32,632 nt of DNA, taken from positions 1 to 32,632 of the forward strand of contig NZ_JAIZVX010000027.1 in the NCBI RefSeq assembly GCF_021768455.1, in the 5' to 3' direction. Position 1 is the stretch's first letter. Each line of letters begins with the position of its first letter. Shown here piece after piece: positions 17,702 to 26,755 of the stretch. Below the pieces are notes generated by a model. It saw nothing but the letters and a program-made list of their open reading frames with translations, was not told the origin of the DNA and did no database searches. The position numbers and the translations under genes are program-made. This stretch comes from Aquabacterium sp. (GTDB lineage Bacteria; Pseudomonadota; Gammaproteobacteria; Burkholderiales; Burkholderiaceae_C).

Positions 17702-18987
17702 GCGGTGGGGGTGTCGAGTTGGGCGAAGGCCTTGGTGAAGAAGTCGGCGGTGCCGAAGTTGCCCGACTTGAGCGTGATGTGCAAGCCCTCTGGCGCGCCT
17801 TTTGCCACGGCGTGGCACCACGGTACGCCTGGGTCGATCTGTGGGCCGATGCGCATCTGGGCGATGCCCAGGGCCTGCACGCAGGCGCCCGAGGTCTCAC
17901 CACCTGCCACCACGAGCTGGCGCACGCCGCGCTCGACCAGGCCGTGCGCGATGGTGGCGATGGTGCGCTCGACCATGGCGCCGGCCTCTTCCACGCCAAG
18001 CTGGCCCTGGATGGCGCGCACGGCCGACGGCTCGGCCGTGGAGTACACCAGCACCGGGCCCCGGTTCACGCGCGCTTCCGCCCAGGCGAGGGCTTCGGCC
18101 GCCACGTTGGCACCCGATGCGATGCGCAGGGGATCGATGGCAAGGGCCTCGCCGCCGCGCTGGATGAAGTCCAGCACCTGCTGGTTGGTGGCCACCGAGC
18201 AGCTGCCAGAAACGATGGCACGCAGGCCCCGGGCCACAGGCAGGCTGCTGGCCTCAGACGAGGGCGCCAGGCCAAAGTTGGCGGGTAGGCCGATGGCCAC
18301 GCCAGAGCCGGCGGTCAGCAGGGGCAGGTCTTTCAGGGCCGGGGCCATGCGCAGCAGGTCGGCGTTCGAGATGGCATCAACGATGGCCACGGCCACGCCC
18401 TCGGCCTTCAGGGTCTCGATGCGAGCGCGGATGGCGGCTTCGCCCTGCGCCACGACCTGATGGTCGATCAGGCCAACCTTTCCACGCGTTTGGGCTTGCA
18501 GCACGCGGACCAGGTTGGGGTCTGTCATGGGGGTGAGCGGGTGGTTCTGCATGCCGCTCTCGTTGAGCAGGCCTTCGCCTGCAAACAGGTAGCCCTTGAA
18601 CACCGTGCGCTTGTTGTCCGGGAAGGCCGGCGTGGCGATGGTGAAGGGTGTGTTCAGCGCGGCCATGAGGGCCTCGGTCACGGGGCCGATGTTGCCGGTG
18701 GCGGTGCTGTCGAAGGTGGAGCAGTACTTGAAGTAGATCTGCTGCGCGCCTTGTTCTTGCAACCACTGCAGGGCCACCAGGGACTGGTCGATGGCTTCGG
18801 CCGGCGGGATGGTGCGCGATTTCAGCGCCACGACCACAGCGTCGGCATCCGTATCCAGCGGGCCATGCGGCACGCCGATGGTCTGCACCACGCGCATGCC
18901 TGCGCGCACGAGGTTGTTGGCCAGGTCGGTGGCGCCGGTGAAGTCGTCGGCGATGCAGCCCAGTTTGATGCGGCGGGTCGTGCTCAT
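17698..18987 (-). CDS. otnK: 3-oxo-tetronate kinase (four-carbon acid sugar kinase family)
   Basis: [33 protein letters not shown]...[23 protein letters not shown]...[17 protein letters not shown]. Confidence 0.95.
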   Translation of the reverse strand: MSTTRRIKLGCIADDFTGATDLANNLVRAGMRVVQTIGVPHGPLDTDADAVVVALKSRTIPPAEAIDQSLVALQWLQEQGAQQIYFKYCSTFDSTATGNIGPVTEALMAALNTPFTIATPAFPDNKRTVFKGYLFAGEGLLNESGMQNHPLTPMTDPNLVRVLQAQTRGKVGLIDHQVVAQGEAAIRARIETLKAEGVAVAIVDAISNADLLRMAPALKDLPLLTAGSGVAIGLPANFGLAPSSEASSLPVARGLRAIVSGSCSVATNQQVLDFIQRGGEALAIDPLRIASGANVAAEALAWAEARVNRGPVLVYSTAEPSAVRAIQGQLGVEEAGAMVERTIATIAHGLVERGVRQLVVAGGETSGACVQALGIAQMRIGPQIDPGVPWCHAVAKGAPEGLHITLKSGNFGTADFFTKAFAQLDTPTA

Positions 18988-19880
18988 GCCTTGGCCTCGG
19001 GCAGGGTGATGCCAGGGAAAATCTTGATCACGGCGCTGTCGTCTTCCTTGGCAAAGCCAGCGGTCGAGGCTTGCATGAACATCTGGTGCGCGGTGGCGGC
19101 CAGGGGCAGCGGAAACTTTGTGGCGCGTGCGGTGTCGAGCACCAGGCCCAAGTCCTTCACGAAGATGTCGACGGCCGACAGCGGCGTGTAGTCACCGGCG
19201 AGCACGTGGGCCATGCGGTTTTCGAACATCCAGCTGTTGCCGGCGCTGTTCGTGATCACGTCGTACAGGGCATCGGCCTTGACGCCTTCGCGCAGGCCCA
19301 GGGCCATGGCTTCGGCGGCCACGGCGATGTGCACACCGGCCAGCAGCTGGTTGATGATCTTGACCTTGCTTCCCGCGCCGGCGCAGTCGCCCAGGCGGTA
19401 AACCTTGCCGGCCATGTCGTCGAGCACCTTGCCTGCAGCAGCGTAGGCTTCGGGTTTGGCCGAGGTCATCATGGTCATCTGGCCGGATGCGGCCTTGGCG
19501 GCGCCGCCCGAGATTGGCGCATCGATGTAGTGCAGGCCTAGGGCGTTGAGGCGGCCTTCCATGGCGACCGACCAGTTGGGGTCTACCGTGGAGCACATGA
19601 TGAAGGTGGCGCCAGCCTGCATGGTGGCTGCGGCACCGTGTTCGCCAAAGAGCACTGCCTCGGTCTGGGCGGCGTTCACCACCACCGACACCACCACCTG
19701 GCTGATCGCGGCCACTTCGGCCGGATTGGCGCAGGCGGTGCCGCCTTGTGCGGCGAAGGCTTCTGCGGCGCCGGGGCGCACATCGCAGACGGCCACGTTG
19801 TGGCCGCGATCGCGCAGGGTCTTGGCGATGCCCGCGCCCATGGCGCCCAGGCCGATGATGCCGACGGTGGAGGTGGTCAT
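18984..19880 (-). CDS. ltnD: L-threonate dehydrogenase (beta-hydroxyacid dehydrogenase family)
   Basis: VGIIGLGAMGAGIAKTLRDRGHNVAVCDVRPGAAEAF...DAPISGGAAKAASGQMTMM...GSKVKIINQLLAGVHIA; adjacent to otnK/C/I. Confidence 0.92.
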   Translation of the reverse strand: MTTSTVGIIGLGAMGAGIAKTLRDRGHNVAVCDVRPGAAEAFAAQGGTACANPAEVAAISQVVVSVVVNAAQTEAVLFGEHGAAATMQAGATFIMCSTVDPNWSVAMEGRLNALGLHYIDAPISGGAAKAASGQMTMMTSAKPEAYAAAGKVLDDMAGKVYRLGDCAGAGSKVKIINQLLAGVHIAVAAEAMALGLREGVKADALYDVITNSAGNSWMFENRMAHVLAGDYTPLSAVDIFVKDLGLVLDTARATKFPLPLAATAHQMFMQASTAGFAKEDDSAVIKIFPGITLPEAKA

Positions 19881-19910
19881 GTGAAGGTCCGTTTCAAATC
19901 TGAGGGAGAC

Positions 19911-19940
19911 AAAGCAAAAGCCCCTGGCGTGTGCAGGGGC
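19911..19940 (-). terminator. Rho-independent terminator between gntP-type permease and ltnD
   Basis: Minus strand reads GCCCCTG-cacacgc-CAGGGGC followed by TTTTGCTTT; located 10 nt past the permease stop and about 30 nt before the ltnD start. Confidence 0.75.
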
Positions 19941-19949
19941 CGGTTTGCG

Positions 19950-21320
19950 TCAGGCCATGAAGGCCCAGAGCGCACAGGTGAGGAGGAATCCAGTGAGGCC
20001 CAGCACGGTGGTCAGCACGGTCCAGGTTCGCAGGCCGTCGCCCACGCTGAGGCCGAGGTAGCGGGTGACGATCCAGAAGCCCGAATCGTTCACGTGCGAC
20101 AGGCCCAGGCTGCCGAAGCCGATGGCCACGCACAACAGGGCCACTTGCACCGTGGTGTAGCCACCGGTGTTGATGGCCTCGGCCAGCAAGCCGCAGGTGG
20201 TAAGGATGGCGACCGTGGCCGAGCCTTGGGCGGCGCGCAGGGCCAGGGAGATGACGAAGGCCATCAGGATCAGCGGCAGGTGGGTGTCGATCAGGCTCTG
20301 CGAGAGGGCTGCGCCAATGCCGCTGGCGGTCAGCACCTTGGCGAACACGCCACCGGCGCCCGTCACCAGGATCACGGTGGCGGCGGGCGGCAGGGCGGAC
20401 TCCATCACGGCGTTGGTGCGCTCACGGCTCCAGGCCTGGCCTTTGCCGATGAACCACATGGCCATGCCCACGGCCACCATCAGGGCCATGATGGGCGCGC
20501 CAATGAAGCTCAGCAGGTTGCGCAGGGCATCGCCCTTGGGCAGCATGGCGGCGCCGGTTGTGCCGACCATGATCATCGCCAGGGGCACGATGATGAGCGC
20601 GAGCACCACGCCCAGTGTGGGGGCCGGACGGCCTGTGTTGGCGGAGGCTTCCGTCTGCCCGCTGCCGAATGCTGCGAACTGCGCAGCGGTGGCTGGCAGC
20701 ATCTGGTACTCGGTGCAGTTCAGGCGCTTGGACAGCCACTGCGACAGCGGTGCCAGGGGCAGGCAGATGGCCAGACCCAGCATGGTGATCCAGCCCACAT
20801 CGGCCTTCAGTATGGCCGCGCCACCCACGATGCCTGGGTGCGGTGGCACCACCACGTGCACGGCCAGCATGATGCCCGCGACTGGCAGGCCGAACTTGAT
20901 CGGGTTGACGCCGGCGGCTTTGCAGAAACCATAGACGATGGGCACCAGGATGATGAAGCCCACATCGAAGAACACGGGGATGGCGAGCACCAGGGCTGCG
21001 GCCGTCAGGGCTGCGGGCACGCGGGTTGGGCCGAGCAGTGCGGTGAAGCGTTGCGCCAGGTTGGCCGCGCCACCCGAGACTTCGATCATGCGCCCCAGCA
21101 TGGCGCCCAGCGCCACGAGGATGGCCACTGAGCCCAGCGTGCCGCCCATGCCAGCGATCAGGGTGCTGACGATGTCGCCGATCGGCATGGACGTGGCCAA
21201 CGCGACCAGCACGCTCACGAGCATCATCGCCACAAAGGCGTGAACCTCCCATTTAATGATCAGCAGCAAGAGCAGGCCAATGCTGCCCGCGCCAATGCCC
21301 AGAAGGCCCAAAGTGCTCAT
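19950..21320 (-). CDS. GntP-family gluconate/sugar-acid:H+ symporter (probable threonate transporter)
   Basis: IKWEVHAFVAMMLVSVLVALATSMPIGDIVSTLIAGMGGTLGSVAILVALGAMLGRMIEVSGGAANLAQRF...VVPPHPGIVGGAAILKADVGWI. Confidence 0.93.
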   Translation of the reverse strand: MSTLGLLGIGAGSIGLLLLLIIKWEVHAFVAMMLVSVLVALATSMPIGDIVSTLIAGMGGTLGSVAILVALGAMLGRMIEVSGGAANLAQRFTALLGPTRVPAALTAAALVLAIPVFFDVGFIILVPIVYGFCKAAGVNPIKFGLPVAGIMLAVHVVVPPHPGIVGGAAILKADVGWITMLGLAICLPLAPLSQWLSKRLNCTEYQMLPATAAQFAAFGSGQTEASANTGRPAPTLGVVLALIIVPLAMIMVGTTGAAMLPKGDALRNLLSFIGAPIMALMVAVGMAMWFIGKGQAWSRERTNAVMESALPPAATVILVTGAGGVFAKVLTASGIGAALSQSLIDTHLPLILMAFVISLALRAAQGSATVAILTTCGLLAEAINTGGYTTVQVALLCVAIGFGSLGLSHVNDSGFWIVTRYLGLSVGDGLRTWTVLTTVLGLTGFLLTCALWAFMA

Positions 21321-21332
21321 GAGTGTCTCCTA

Positions 21333-21363
21333 TTATCGTTTAATCATGTTGCCTGCTTATCGT
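21333..21363. promoter_or_regulatory. Paired TTATCGT (minus strand ACGATAA) elements upstream of gntP-type permease
   Basis: TTATCGT at 21333-21339 and 21357-21363 within 45 bp of the permease ATG; GTACAAGTTGT follows (ACAAgTTGT dyad). Confidence 0.4.
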
Positions 21364-21412
21364 ACAAGTTGTCCGGTCTGAAGGGGGTGAGGGTTAACAC
21401 GGATGCGGTGCG

Positions 21413-22189
21413 TCAGAGGGTGTCGCGCAGCAGCGGGCTGGCGAGGCGGGCGCCGTCTTCGGCCCAGAAGGCCGGGTCGGCCTGTTCGATGCGATGGGCG
21501 GCGTTTTTCATGTGCTGCGTGGCGGCCTTGCGCGCAGCGGCTGGCTGTGCCTCACGGATGGCCTCGACGATCTGCAGGTGCTCGCGGTTCACGGCCTTGG
21601 CGAAGTCGGCCCGACGTGCCTCGTTGGCGCGGGTCACGCGGGTGGCGTCTTGCAGCAGGCGGGAGAGGTACTCCAGCGTGCGGATCATGTAGGGGTTGTG
21701 CGAGGCGCGGGCCACGGCGCGATGGAAGCGGACGTCCTCTTCGGCGCCATCCTGGCCCTGGGCGACCGCGACGGCAATGGCAGTCAGGGCCTCGTCGATG
21801 GCCTGCATGTCATCCGGGGTGCGGCGCTGGGCAGCCAGTTCGGCGACCTCGGCTTCCAGCGCCCGGCGAACCTCGACGATCTGCAGTACGGCCTCACGTG
21901 AGGCGGCGGGCGAACTGCCTGAAAAATCAAGGGGCTCGATGGACTGGGCCGCCACAAACACGCCGGCACCCTGTCGGGCGTAGACGACTTTGCGTGACTT
22001 GAGGCGCGAGATGGCCTCGCGGATCACGGTCCGGCTCACGGCGAACTGTTGGACCAGGGTGGCCTCGGAGGGCAGCTTTTCGTCGGCTTCAAGTCGCCGA
22101 GCCTTGATTTCTGCCTCCAGCGCGTCGGCCACTTGCTCGGCCAGTTTGACGCCGGGCTGCAGGGCAGAGAAAGAGGAGAGTTTGCTCAC
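21413..22189 (-). CDS. GntR-family (FadR subfamily) transcriptional regulator
   Basis: KLAEQVADALEAEIKARRLEADEKLPSEATLVQQFAVSRTVIREAISRLKSRKVVYARQGAGVFVA; FCD-type C-terminus. GTG start at 22189 inferred. Confidence 0.93.
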   Translation of the reverse strand: MSKLSSFSALQPGVKLAEQVADALEAEIKARRLEADEKLPSEATLVQQFAVSRTVIREAISRLKSRKVVYARQGAGVFVAAQSIEPLDFSGSSPAASREAVLQIVEVRRALEAEVAELAAQRRTPDDMQAIDEALTAIAVAVAQGQDGAEEDVRFHRAVARASHNPYMIRTLEYLSRLLQDATRVTRANEARRADFAKAVNREHLQIVEAIREAQPAAARKAATQHMKNAAHRIEQADPAFWAEDGARLASPLLRDTL

Positions 22190-22262
22190 GGTCGCGGGGG
22201 AAAGGGTGCATGTGCACTGTACCGCATCGACACTGACGGCAGGTACGCGCTCGCACGCTTCC

Positions 22263-24083
22263 TCAGCGCTCGATGTGGATGCCCGACGCCATCTGCTTGG
22301 CCTTGTGCTTGGCCACCGCCGCGGCCGAGGCGACGTGCTCGGGGCGCTGGAAGGCACCCGGCCTCACGCGCAGCAGGCCGGCCGAGACCGTGGTCATGGG
22401 GAAGAAGCGCACCACGCCATCGCGGTCTTCTGCCTCGATGCCGCCATGGGCTGTGGCCTCTTCGTCGAAGAGCGACTGGGCCTGGGCGTTGAAGCTGCGC
22501 ACGGCGGCCTCGATGCGCGCCTGCCAGTCTTCGCTCTGAAAGAGGACCACGAAGTCGTCGCCGCCCACGTGGCCGACAAAGTCGCGCCGAACGTCGCAGT
22601 GCGCCACCAGCGTCCGGGCGATGAGGCGGATCATCTCGTCGCCGCGCCAGTAGCCGTAGTAGTCGTTGTAGGGCTTGAAGTGGTTGAGGTCGGCATAACA
22701 GGCCACGAAATCGGCCTTGTTCTGCAGCAGCCGCCCGATGTGCAGCGTCAGCGGGATGTTGCCTGGCAGGAAGGTGAGCGGGTTGGCGTGGCGGGCGGCC
22801 TCGATGCGCAGTTCGGTCACGGCACGCACCAGGCGCTCGCCCGAGCCCATGCCGGCATAGCGGCCGTCGCGGGTGACGATGAAGCCTTCGGTCAGGTAGC
22901 GCTGGTCTTCGGAAGTGAGGACCTCGGTGAGCTCGTCCAGGCCGATGCCGGCCTCCAGCACCATGGGCTGGGTGTTGGCGAACATCAGGCAGGGACGGTC
23001 GCCATAGAGCTCCTTGAAATAGGGCTTGGAGTAGTGCGAGAAGAAGGTGTGGCGGTTGACCAGGCCGATGGGCAGGCCCTCTTCGCTGACCACGGCCATG
23101 GCCTTGAGCGTGTCATCGCCCAGGAAGCGGTCGGCGGCCTCTTTGTGGCTTGCGCCAGCCTGCAGGGGGCGCACGCGCTGCTTGATCTCGCCGAGCTTGA
23201 AGTCCTCGCGTCCACTGCGGGCCTTGCGCGGCAGCACCGCGATCTCGCGGCTGGCGATGACGTCGACCGACTCGGGCAGGAGTTGCGGTGCGGCCATGGC
23301 ACCGGGACGGCCCAGGAAGTAGCCCTGGCCGAACTCGATGGAGAGGTCTCGCAGCACGCGCAACTCGTCGGCGGTCTCGATGCCCTCGGCCACCATCTGG
23401 GTGCCAAAGGTCTCGGCGATGGCCTTGAGCGCCCGCACGGTCTGCACCTTGTCAGGGTGGCTGGCGATGTCCTTGGTGAAGTACTTGTCGATCTTCACGT
23501 AGTCGGGCTTGAGCTCGGCCCACAGGCGCAGGCTGGAGCGGCCGTCGCCAAAGTCGTCGAGGGCCAGCTGCAGCTTGCGCTGCTTGAGCAGCTGGATGGC
23601 CTGCAGCAGGCGGGGCATGTGGTCGACGCGTTCGTGCTCGGTCACCTCGATCACCAGGCGGTGGGTGCGCACCCCCAGCTTGTCGACCAGGGTCCAGACG
23701 CCGTGGCCCACCGGGTGCATGGCCAGCTGGGCCAGCGAGCTGGCGCTGAGGTTGACGAAGAGCTTGCCGGGCATGCCCTGCACCGTCCACGCCTGCAGGG
23801 CGAGCTTGACGCAGTAGACCTCCAGCTCGAAGGTCACGCCCTGGGCCTGGGCCGCGGCAAAGAGGTGGTCGGGTTGGGCCAGGGGGTGGCCTTGCGGGCC
23901 GCGCACCAGGGCCTCGTGGCCCAGCACCTCGCCGTCACGCAGGCGGCCGATGGGCTGGAAATGGGTCTGCAGCAGACCGCAGGCCATGATTTCCTGCACG
24001 GTGAGCAGGCGGGTCTCCTGCTCTGTGGGGATGGTCGGGTGGGCTTCGGTCAGGCCGTGGCGGGTGATGGCATCGGTGTTCAT
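22263..24083 (-). CDS. EAL-CBS-GGDEF(GGDDF) c-di-GMP protein
   Basis: EAL: GHEALVRGP, FVNLSASSL, EVTEHE, LALDDFGDGRSSL, DYVKIDKYF, QMVAEGIET; middle CBS-like region (LKAMAVVSEEGLPIGLVNRHTF...); C-terminal HVGGDDFVVLF. Confidence 0.92.
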   Translation of the reverse strand: MNTDAITRHGLTEAHPTIPTEQETRLLTVQEIMACGLLQTHFQPIGRLRDGEVLGHEALVRGPQGHPLAQPDHLFAAAQAQGVTFELEVYCVKLALQAWTVQGMPGKLFVNLSASSLAQLAMHPVGHGVWTLVDKLGVRTHRLVIEVTEHERVDHMPRLLQAIQLLKQRKLQLALDDFGDGRSSLRLWAELKPDYVKIDKYFTKDIASHPDKVQTVRALKAIAETFGTQMVAEGIETADELRVLRDLSIEFGQGYFLGRPGAMAAPQLLPESVDVIASREIAVLPRKARSGREDFKLGEIKQRVRPLQAGASHKEAADRFLGDDTLKAMAVVSEEGLPIGLVNRHTFFSHYSKPYFKELYGDRPCLMFANTQPMVLEAGIGLDELTEVLTSEDQRYLTEGFIVTRDGRYAGMGSGERLVRAVTELRIEAARHANPLTFLPGNIPLTLHIGRLLQNKADFVACYADLNHFKPYNDYYGYWRGDEMIRLIARTLVAHCDVRRDFVGHVGGDDFVVLFQSEDWQARIEAAVRSFNAQAQSLFDEEATAHGGIEAEDRDGVVRFFPMTTVSAGLLRVRPGAFQRPEHVASAAAVAKHKAKQMASGIHIER

Positions 24084-24180
24084 GCGGGCTCCCTTTGCGT
24101 GCTGCTGCACTATCGGAACCCAGGCTAAGCCCCTTGAGGCCCATCTCCATGAAGGTTTTGTGACAGCGGTGGCCGCCGCC

Positions 24181-24447
24181 TCAACAGCACTTCCCCGCCC
24201 GCCCCCCGTACCGTGCTTCCTGCCGCTCGCGGAAGAAGGCTTCGTAGCTCATGGGTTCAAGCTCGGGGTGGGTGCGCTCGAAGTGGTTGAGGTAGGCCTC
24301 GTAGTCGGGCAGGCCCACCATGAGCCGCAGGCTCTGGCCGAGGTAGCGGCCAGCCTGTCCGAGCGTGCCCATCCAGCCTGTTGCGCTGCGGGGGCCGACG
24401 GCTTGGGGTCCGTTGGGGTCAACGGTCGCCAGCGTGGTGTCGCTCAT
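24181..24447 (-). CDS. YbdD/YjiX family small protein (DUF466) paired with CstA
   Basis: GRYLGQSLRLMVGLPDYEAYLNHFERTHPELEPMSYEAFFRERQEARYGGRAGKCC; follows cstA. Confidence 0.92.
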   Translation of the reverse strand: MSDTTLATVDPNGPQAVGPRSATGWMGTLGQAGRYLGQSLRLMVGLPDYEAYLNHFERTHPELEPMSYEAFFRERQEARYGGRAGKCC

Positions 24448-24488
24448 GGTGATCCTTGAAAGGGGGATGCGGTCAGGCGCGGGCCAGG

Positions 24489-26561
24489 TCAGGCGGACAC
24501 GGCGTTGGCCGGCAGCTTCTGGTAAGCCGTTTCCTTGGCGGTGGCACGGCGGTTGGCCAGGGCCTCGCGGCAGGTCTTGACGCTGTAGACCAGCACGGTC
24601 AGCACCACGAAGAGGAAGAGCACGCACAGGGCGGCGTCCAGCCGGTCGTTGAAGATCACGCGGCCCATGGCCTCGGGGGTCTTGGCGGGCGCCAGCAGCT
24701 TGCCTTCGGCCAGGGCCGCGGCGTACTTGTCGGCATGGGCCAGAAAGCCCACCTTGGCATTGTCGGAGAAGACCTTCAACCAGCCGGCCGTGAGGGTGCA
24801 GGCCAGCAGCCAGGTGGCGGGCACGATGGTGACCCAGGCGTGGCGCTCGCGCTTCATCTTGAACAGCACCACGGTGCCCAGCATCAGGGCCACGGCGGCC
24901 AGCATCTGGTTGGCGATGCCGAACAGCGGCCACAGGGTGTTGATGCCGCCCAGCGGATCGACCACGCCCTGGTAGAGGAAGTAGCCCCAGGTGGCCACGC
25001 ACAGGCCGGTGGCCAGCAGGTTGGCGGGCAGGCTGTCGGTGCGCTTCAGTGCCGGCACGAAGCTGCCCAGCAGGTCCTGCAGCATGAAGCGGCCGGCGCG
25101 GGTGCCGGCGTCCACCGCGGTGAGGATGAACAGCGCCTCGAACAGGATGGCGAAGTGGTACCAGAAGGCCATCATGCCTTCGCCACCGATCACCTGGTGG
25201 AGGATCTGGGCCATGCCCACGGCCAGGGTGGGCGCCCCACCGGCGCGGGCCAGGATGGTGTTTTCGCCCACGTCCTTGGCGGTCTGGATCAGCACATCGG
25301 GCGTGACCACAAAGCCCCAGGTCGACAGGGTGGCGGCCACGGCTTCGGGCGTGGTGCCCACGAGCGCCGCGGGGCTGTTCATGGCGAAGTACACGCCGGG
25401 CTGGATGCACGATGCCGCGACCAGGGCCATCACGGCCACGAAGGATTCGGCCAGCATGCCGCCGTAGCCGATGAAGCGGGCGTGGGTCTCGTTCTCCAGC
25501 ATCTTGGGCGTGGTGCCCGAAGAGATCAGCGCGTGGAAGCCCGAGACGGCCCCGCAGGCGATGGTGATGAAGAGGAAGGGGAAGAGGTCACCCGACCAGA
25601 CCGGGCCGTTGCCTTGGGCAAACTGCGTGAGCGCGGGCATCTGCAGGGTGGGCGCCACGATCACGATGCCGATGGCCAGCGCCACGATGGTGCCGATCTT
25701 CAGGAAGGTGGAGAGGTAGTCGCGTGGGGCCAGCAGCAGCCACACGGGCAGGGTGGCGGCGACGAAGCCGTAGCCGATCAGCATCCAGGTGAGGGCCTTG
25801 CCATCGAAGGTGAAGGCGGCATTCAGGGCGGGGTGCTCGTGCACGTACTGACCGCCCACGATGGCCAGCATCAGCAGCACGAAGCCGATGATAGAGACCT
25901 CGCCGATGCGGCCCGGGCGGATGTAGCGCACATAGATGCCCATGAACAGCGCCACGGGGATGGTGGCCCCCACGGTGAAGGTGCCCCAGGGAGAGTGGGC
26001 CAGGGCCTTGACCACGATGAGGGCCAGCACCGCCAGGATGATGATCATGATCATGAAGGCGCCGAACAGCGCGACCATGCCGGGCACGGTGCCCATTTCC
26101 TGCTTGACCAGGTCACCGAGGGAGCGGCCATCGCGGCGGCTGGAGATGAAGAGCACGATGAAGTCCTGCACCGCGCCGGCGAAGACCACGCCGGCCAGCA
26201 GCCACAGCAGGCCGGGCAACCAGCCCATCTGCGCGGCCAGCACCGGGCCCACCAGGGGGCCGGCACCGGCGATGGCGGCAAAGTGGTGGCCGTAGAGCAC
26301 GTACTGGTTGGTGGGCACGTAGTCGAGGCCGTCGTTGTGCGCCCAGGCGGGCGTCTGGCGGGTGGCGTCGAGCTGCAGCACCCGGGTCGCGATGAAGAGG
26401 CTGTAGTAGCGGTAGGCGATCAGGTAGACGCAGACCGCGGCCACCACCACCCACAGGGCGCTGATGGTTTCACCACGCCCCAGGGCGATGGTGGCGAGCG
26501 CGAAGGCGCCCAGCAGTGAAACGAGCAGCCACCCCAGGTGGCGCTTGAGCTTGTCGAACAT
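24489..26561 (-). CDS. cstA: Carbon starvation protein CstA family transporter
   Basis: YRYYSLFIATRVLQLDATRQTPAWAHNDGLDYVPTNQYVLYGHHFAAIAGAGPLVGPVLAAQMGWLPGLLWLLAGVVFAGAVQDF; polytopic. Confidence 0.95.
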   Translation of the reverse strand: MFDKLKRHLGWLLVSLLGAFALATIALGRGETISALWVVVAAVCVYLIAYRYYSLFIATRVLQLDATRQTPAWAHNDGLDYVPTNQYVLYGHHFAAIAGAGPLVGPVLAAQMGWLPGLLWLLAGVVFAGAVQDFIVLFISSRRDGRSLGDLVKQEMGTVPGMVALFGAFMIMIIILAVLALIVVKALAHSPWGTFTVGATIPVALFMGIYVRYIRPGRIGEVSIIGFVLLMLAIVGGQYVHEHPALNAAFTFDGKALTWMLIGYGFVAATLPVWLLLAPRDYLSTFLKIGTIVALAIGIVIVAPTLQMPALTQFAQGNGPVWSGDLFPFLFITIACGAVSGFHALISSGTTPKMLENETHARFIGYGGMLAESFVAVMALVAASCIQPGVYFAMNSPAALVGTTPEAVAATLSTWGFVVTPDVLIQTAKDVGENTILARAGGAPTLAVGMAQILHQVIGGEGMMAFWYHFAILFEALFILTAVDAGTRAGRFMLQDLLGSFVPALKRTDSLPANLLATGLCVATWGYFLYQGVVDPLGGINTLWPLFGIANQMLAAVALMLGTVVLFKMKRERHAWVTIVPATWLLACTLTAGWLKVFSDNAKVGFLAHADKYAAALAEGKLLAPAKTPEAMGRVIFNDRLDAALCVLFLFVVLTVLVYSVKTCREALANRRATAKETAYQKLPANAVSA

Positions 26562-26677
26562 GGATGTCTCCTCGGGAGGGCGGCCACGCGGTGCGTGCCG
26601 GTGGCCAGGGTGTGGGAGCAGTGTCCTGAAACCCGGGGTGCGGCGCATCCGTCGCACTGCGCAGGGGGGCTCTGTGG

Positions 26678-26689
26678 GAGTACGTACTC
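26678..26689. promoter_or_regulatory. Perfect 12-bp palindrome GAGTACGTACTC upstream of cstA
   Basis: Self-complementary GAGTACGTACTC in the divergent cstA / lysE-like intergenic region (26562-26755). Confidence 0.4.
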
Positions 26690-26755
26690 GCAAACCCGGA
26701 TGCCATCGCGGCCATCGCCCAGTGGCATCGCAGGGGCGCCCCTTAACATGGGCGC

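Noticed and set aside
24456-26519. 687-aa plus-strand ORF opposite cstA
   Set aside because: Shadow ORF of cstA; Gly/Gln/His-rich with no recognisable fold.
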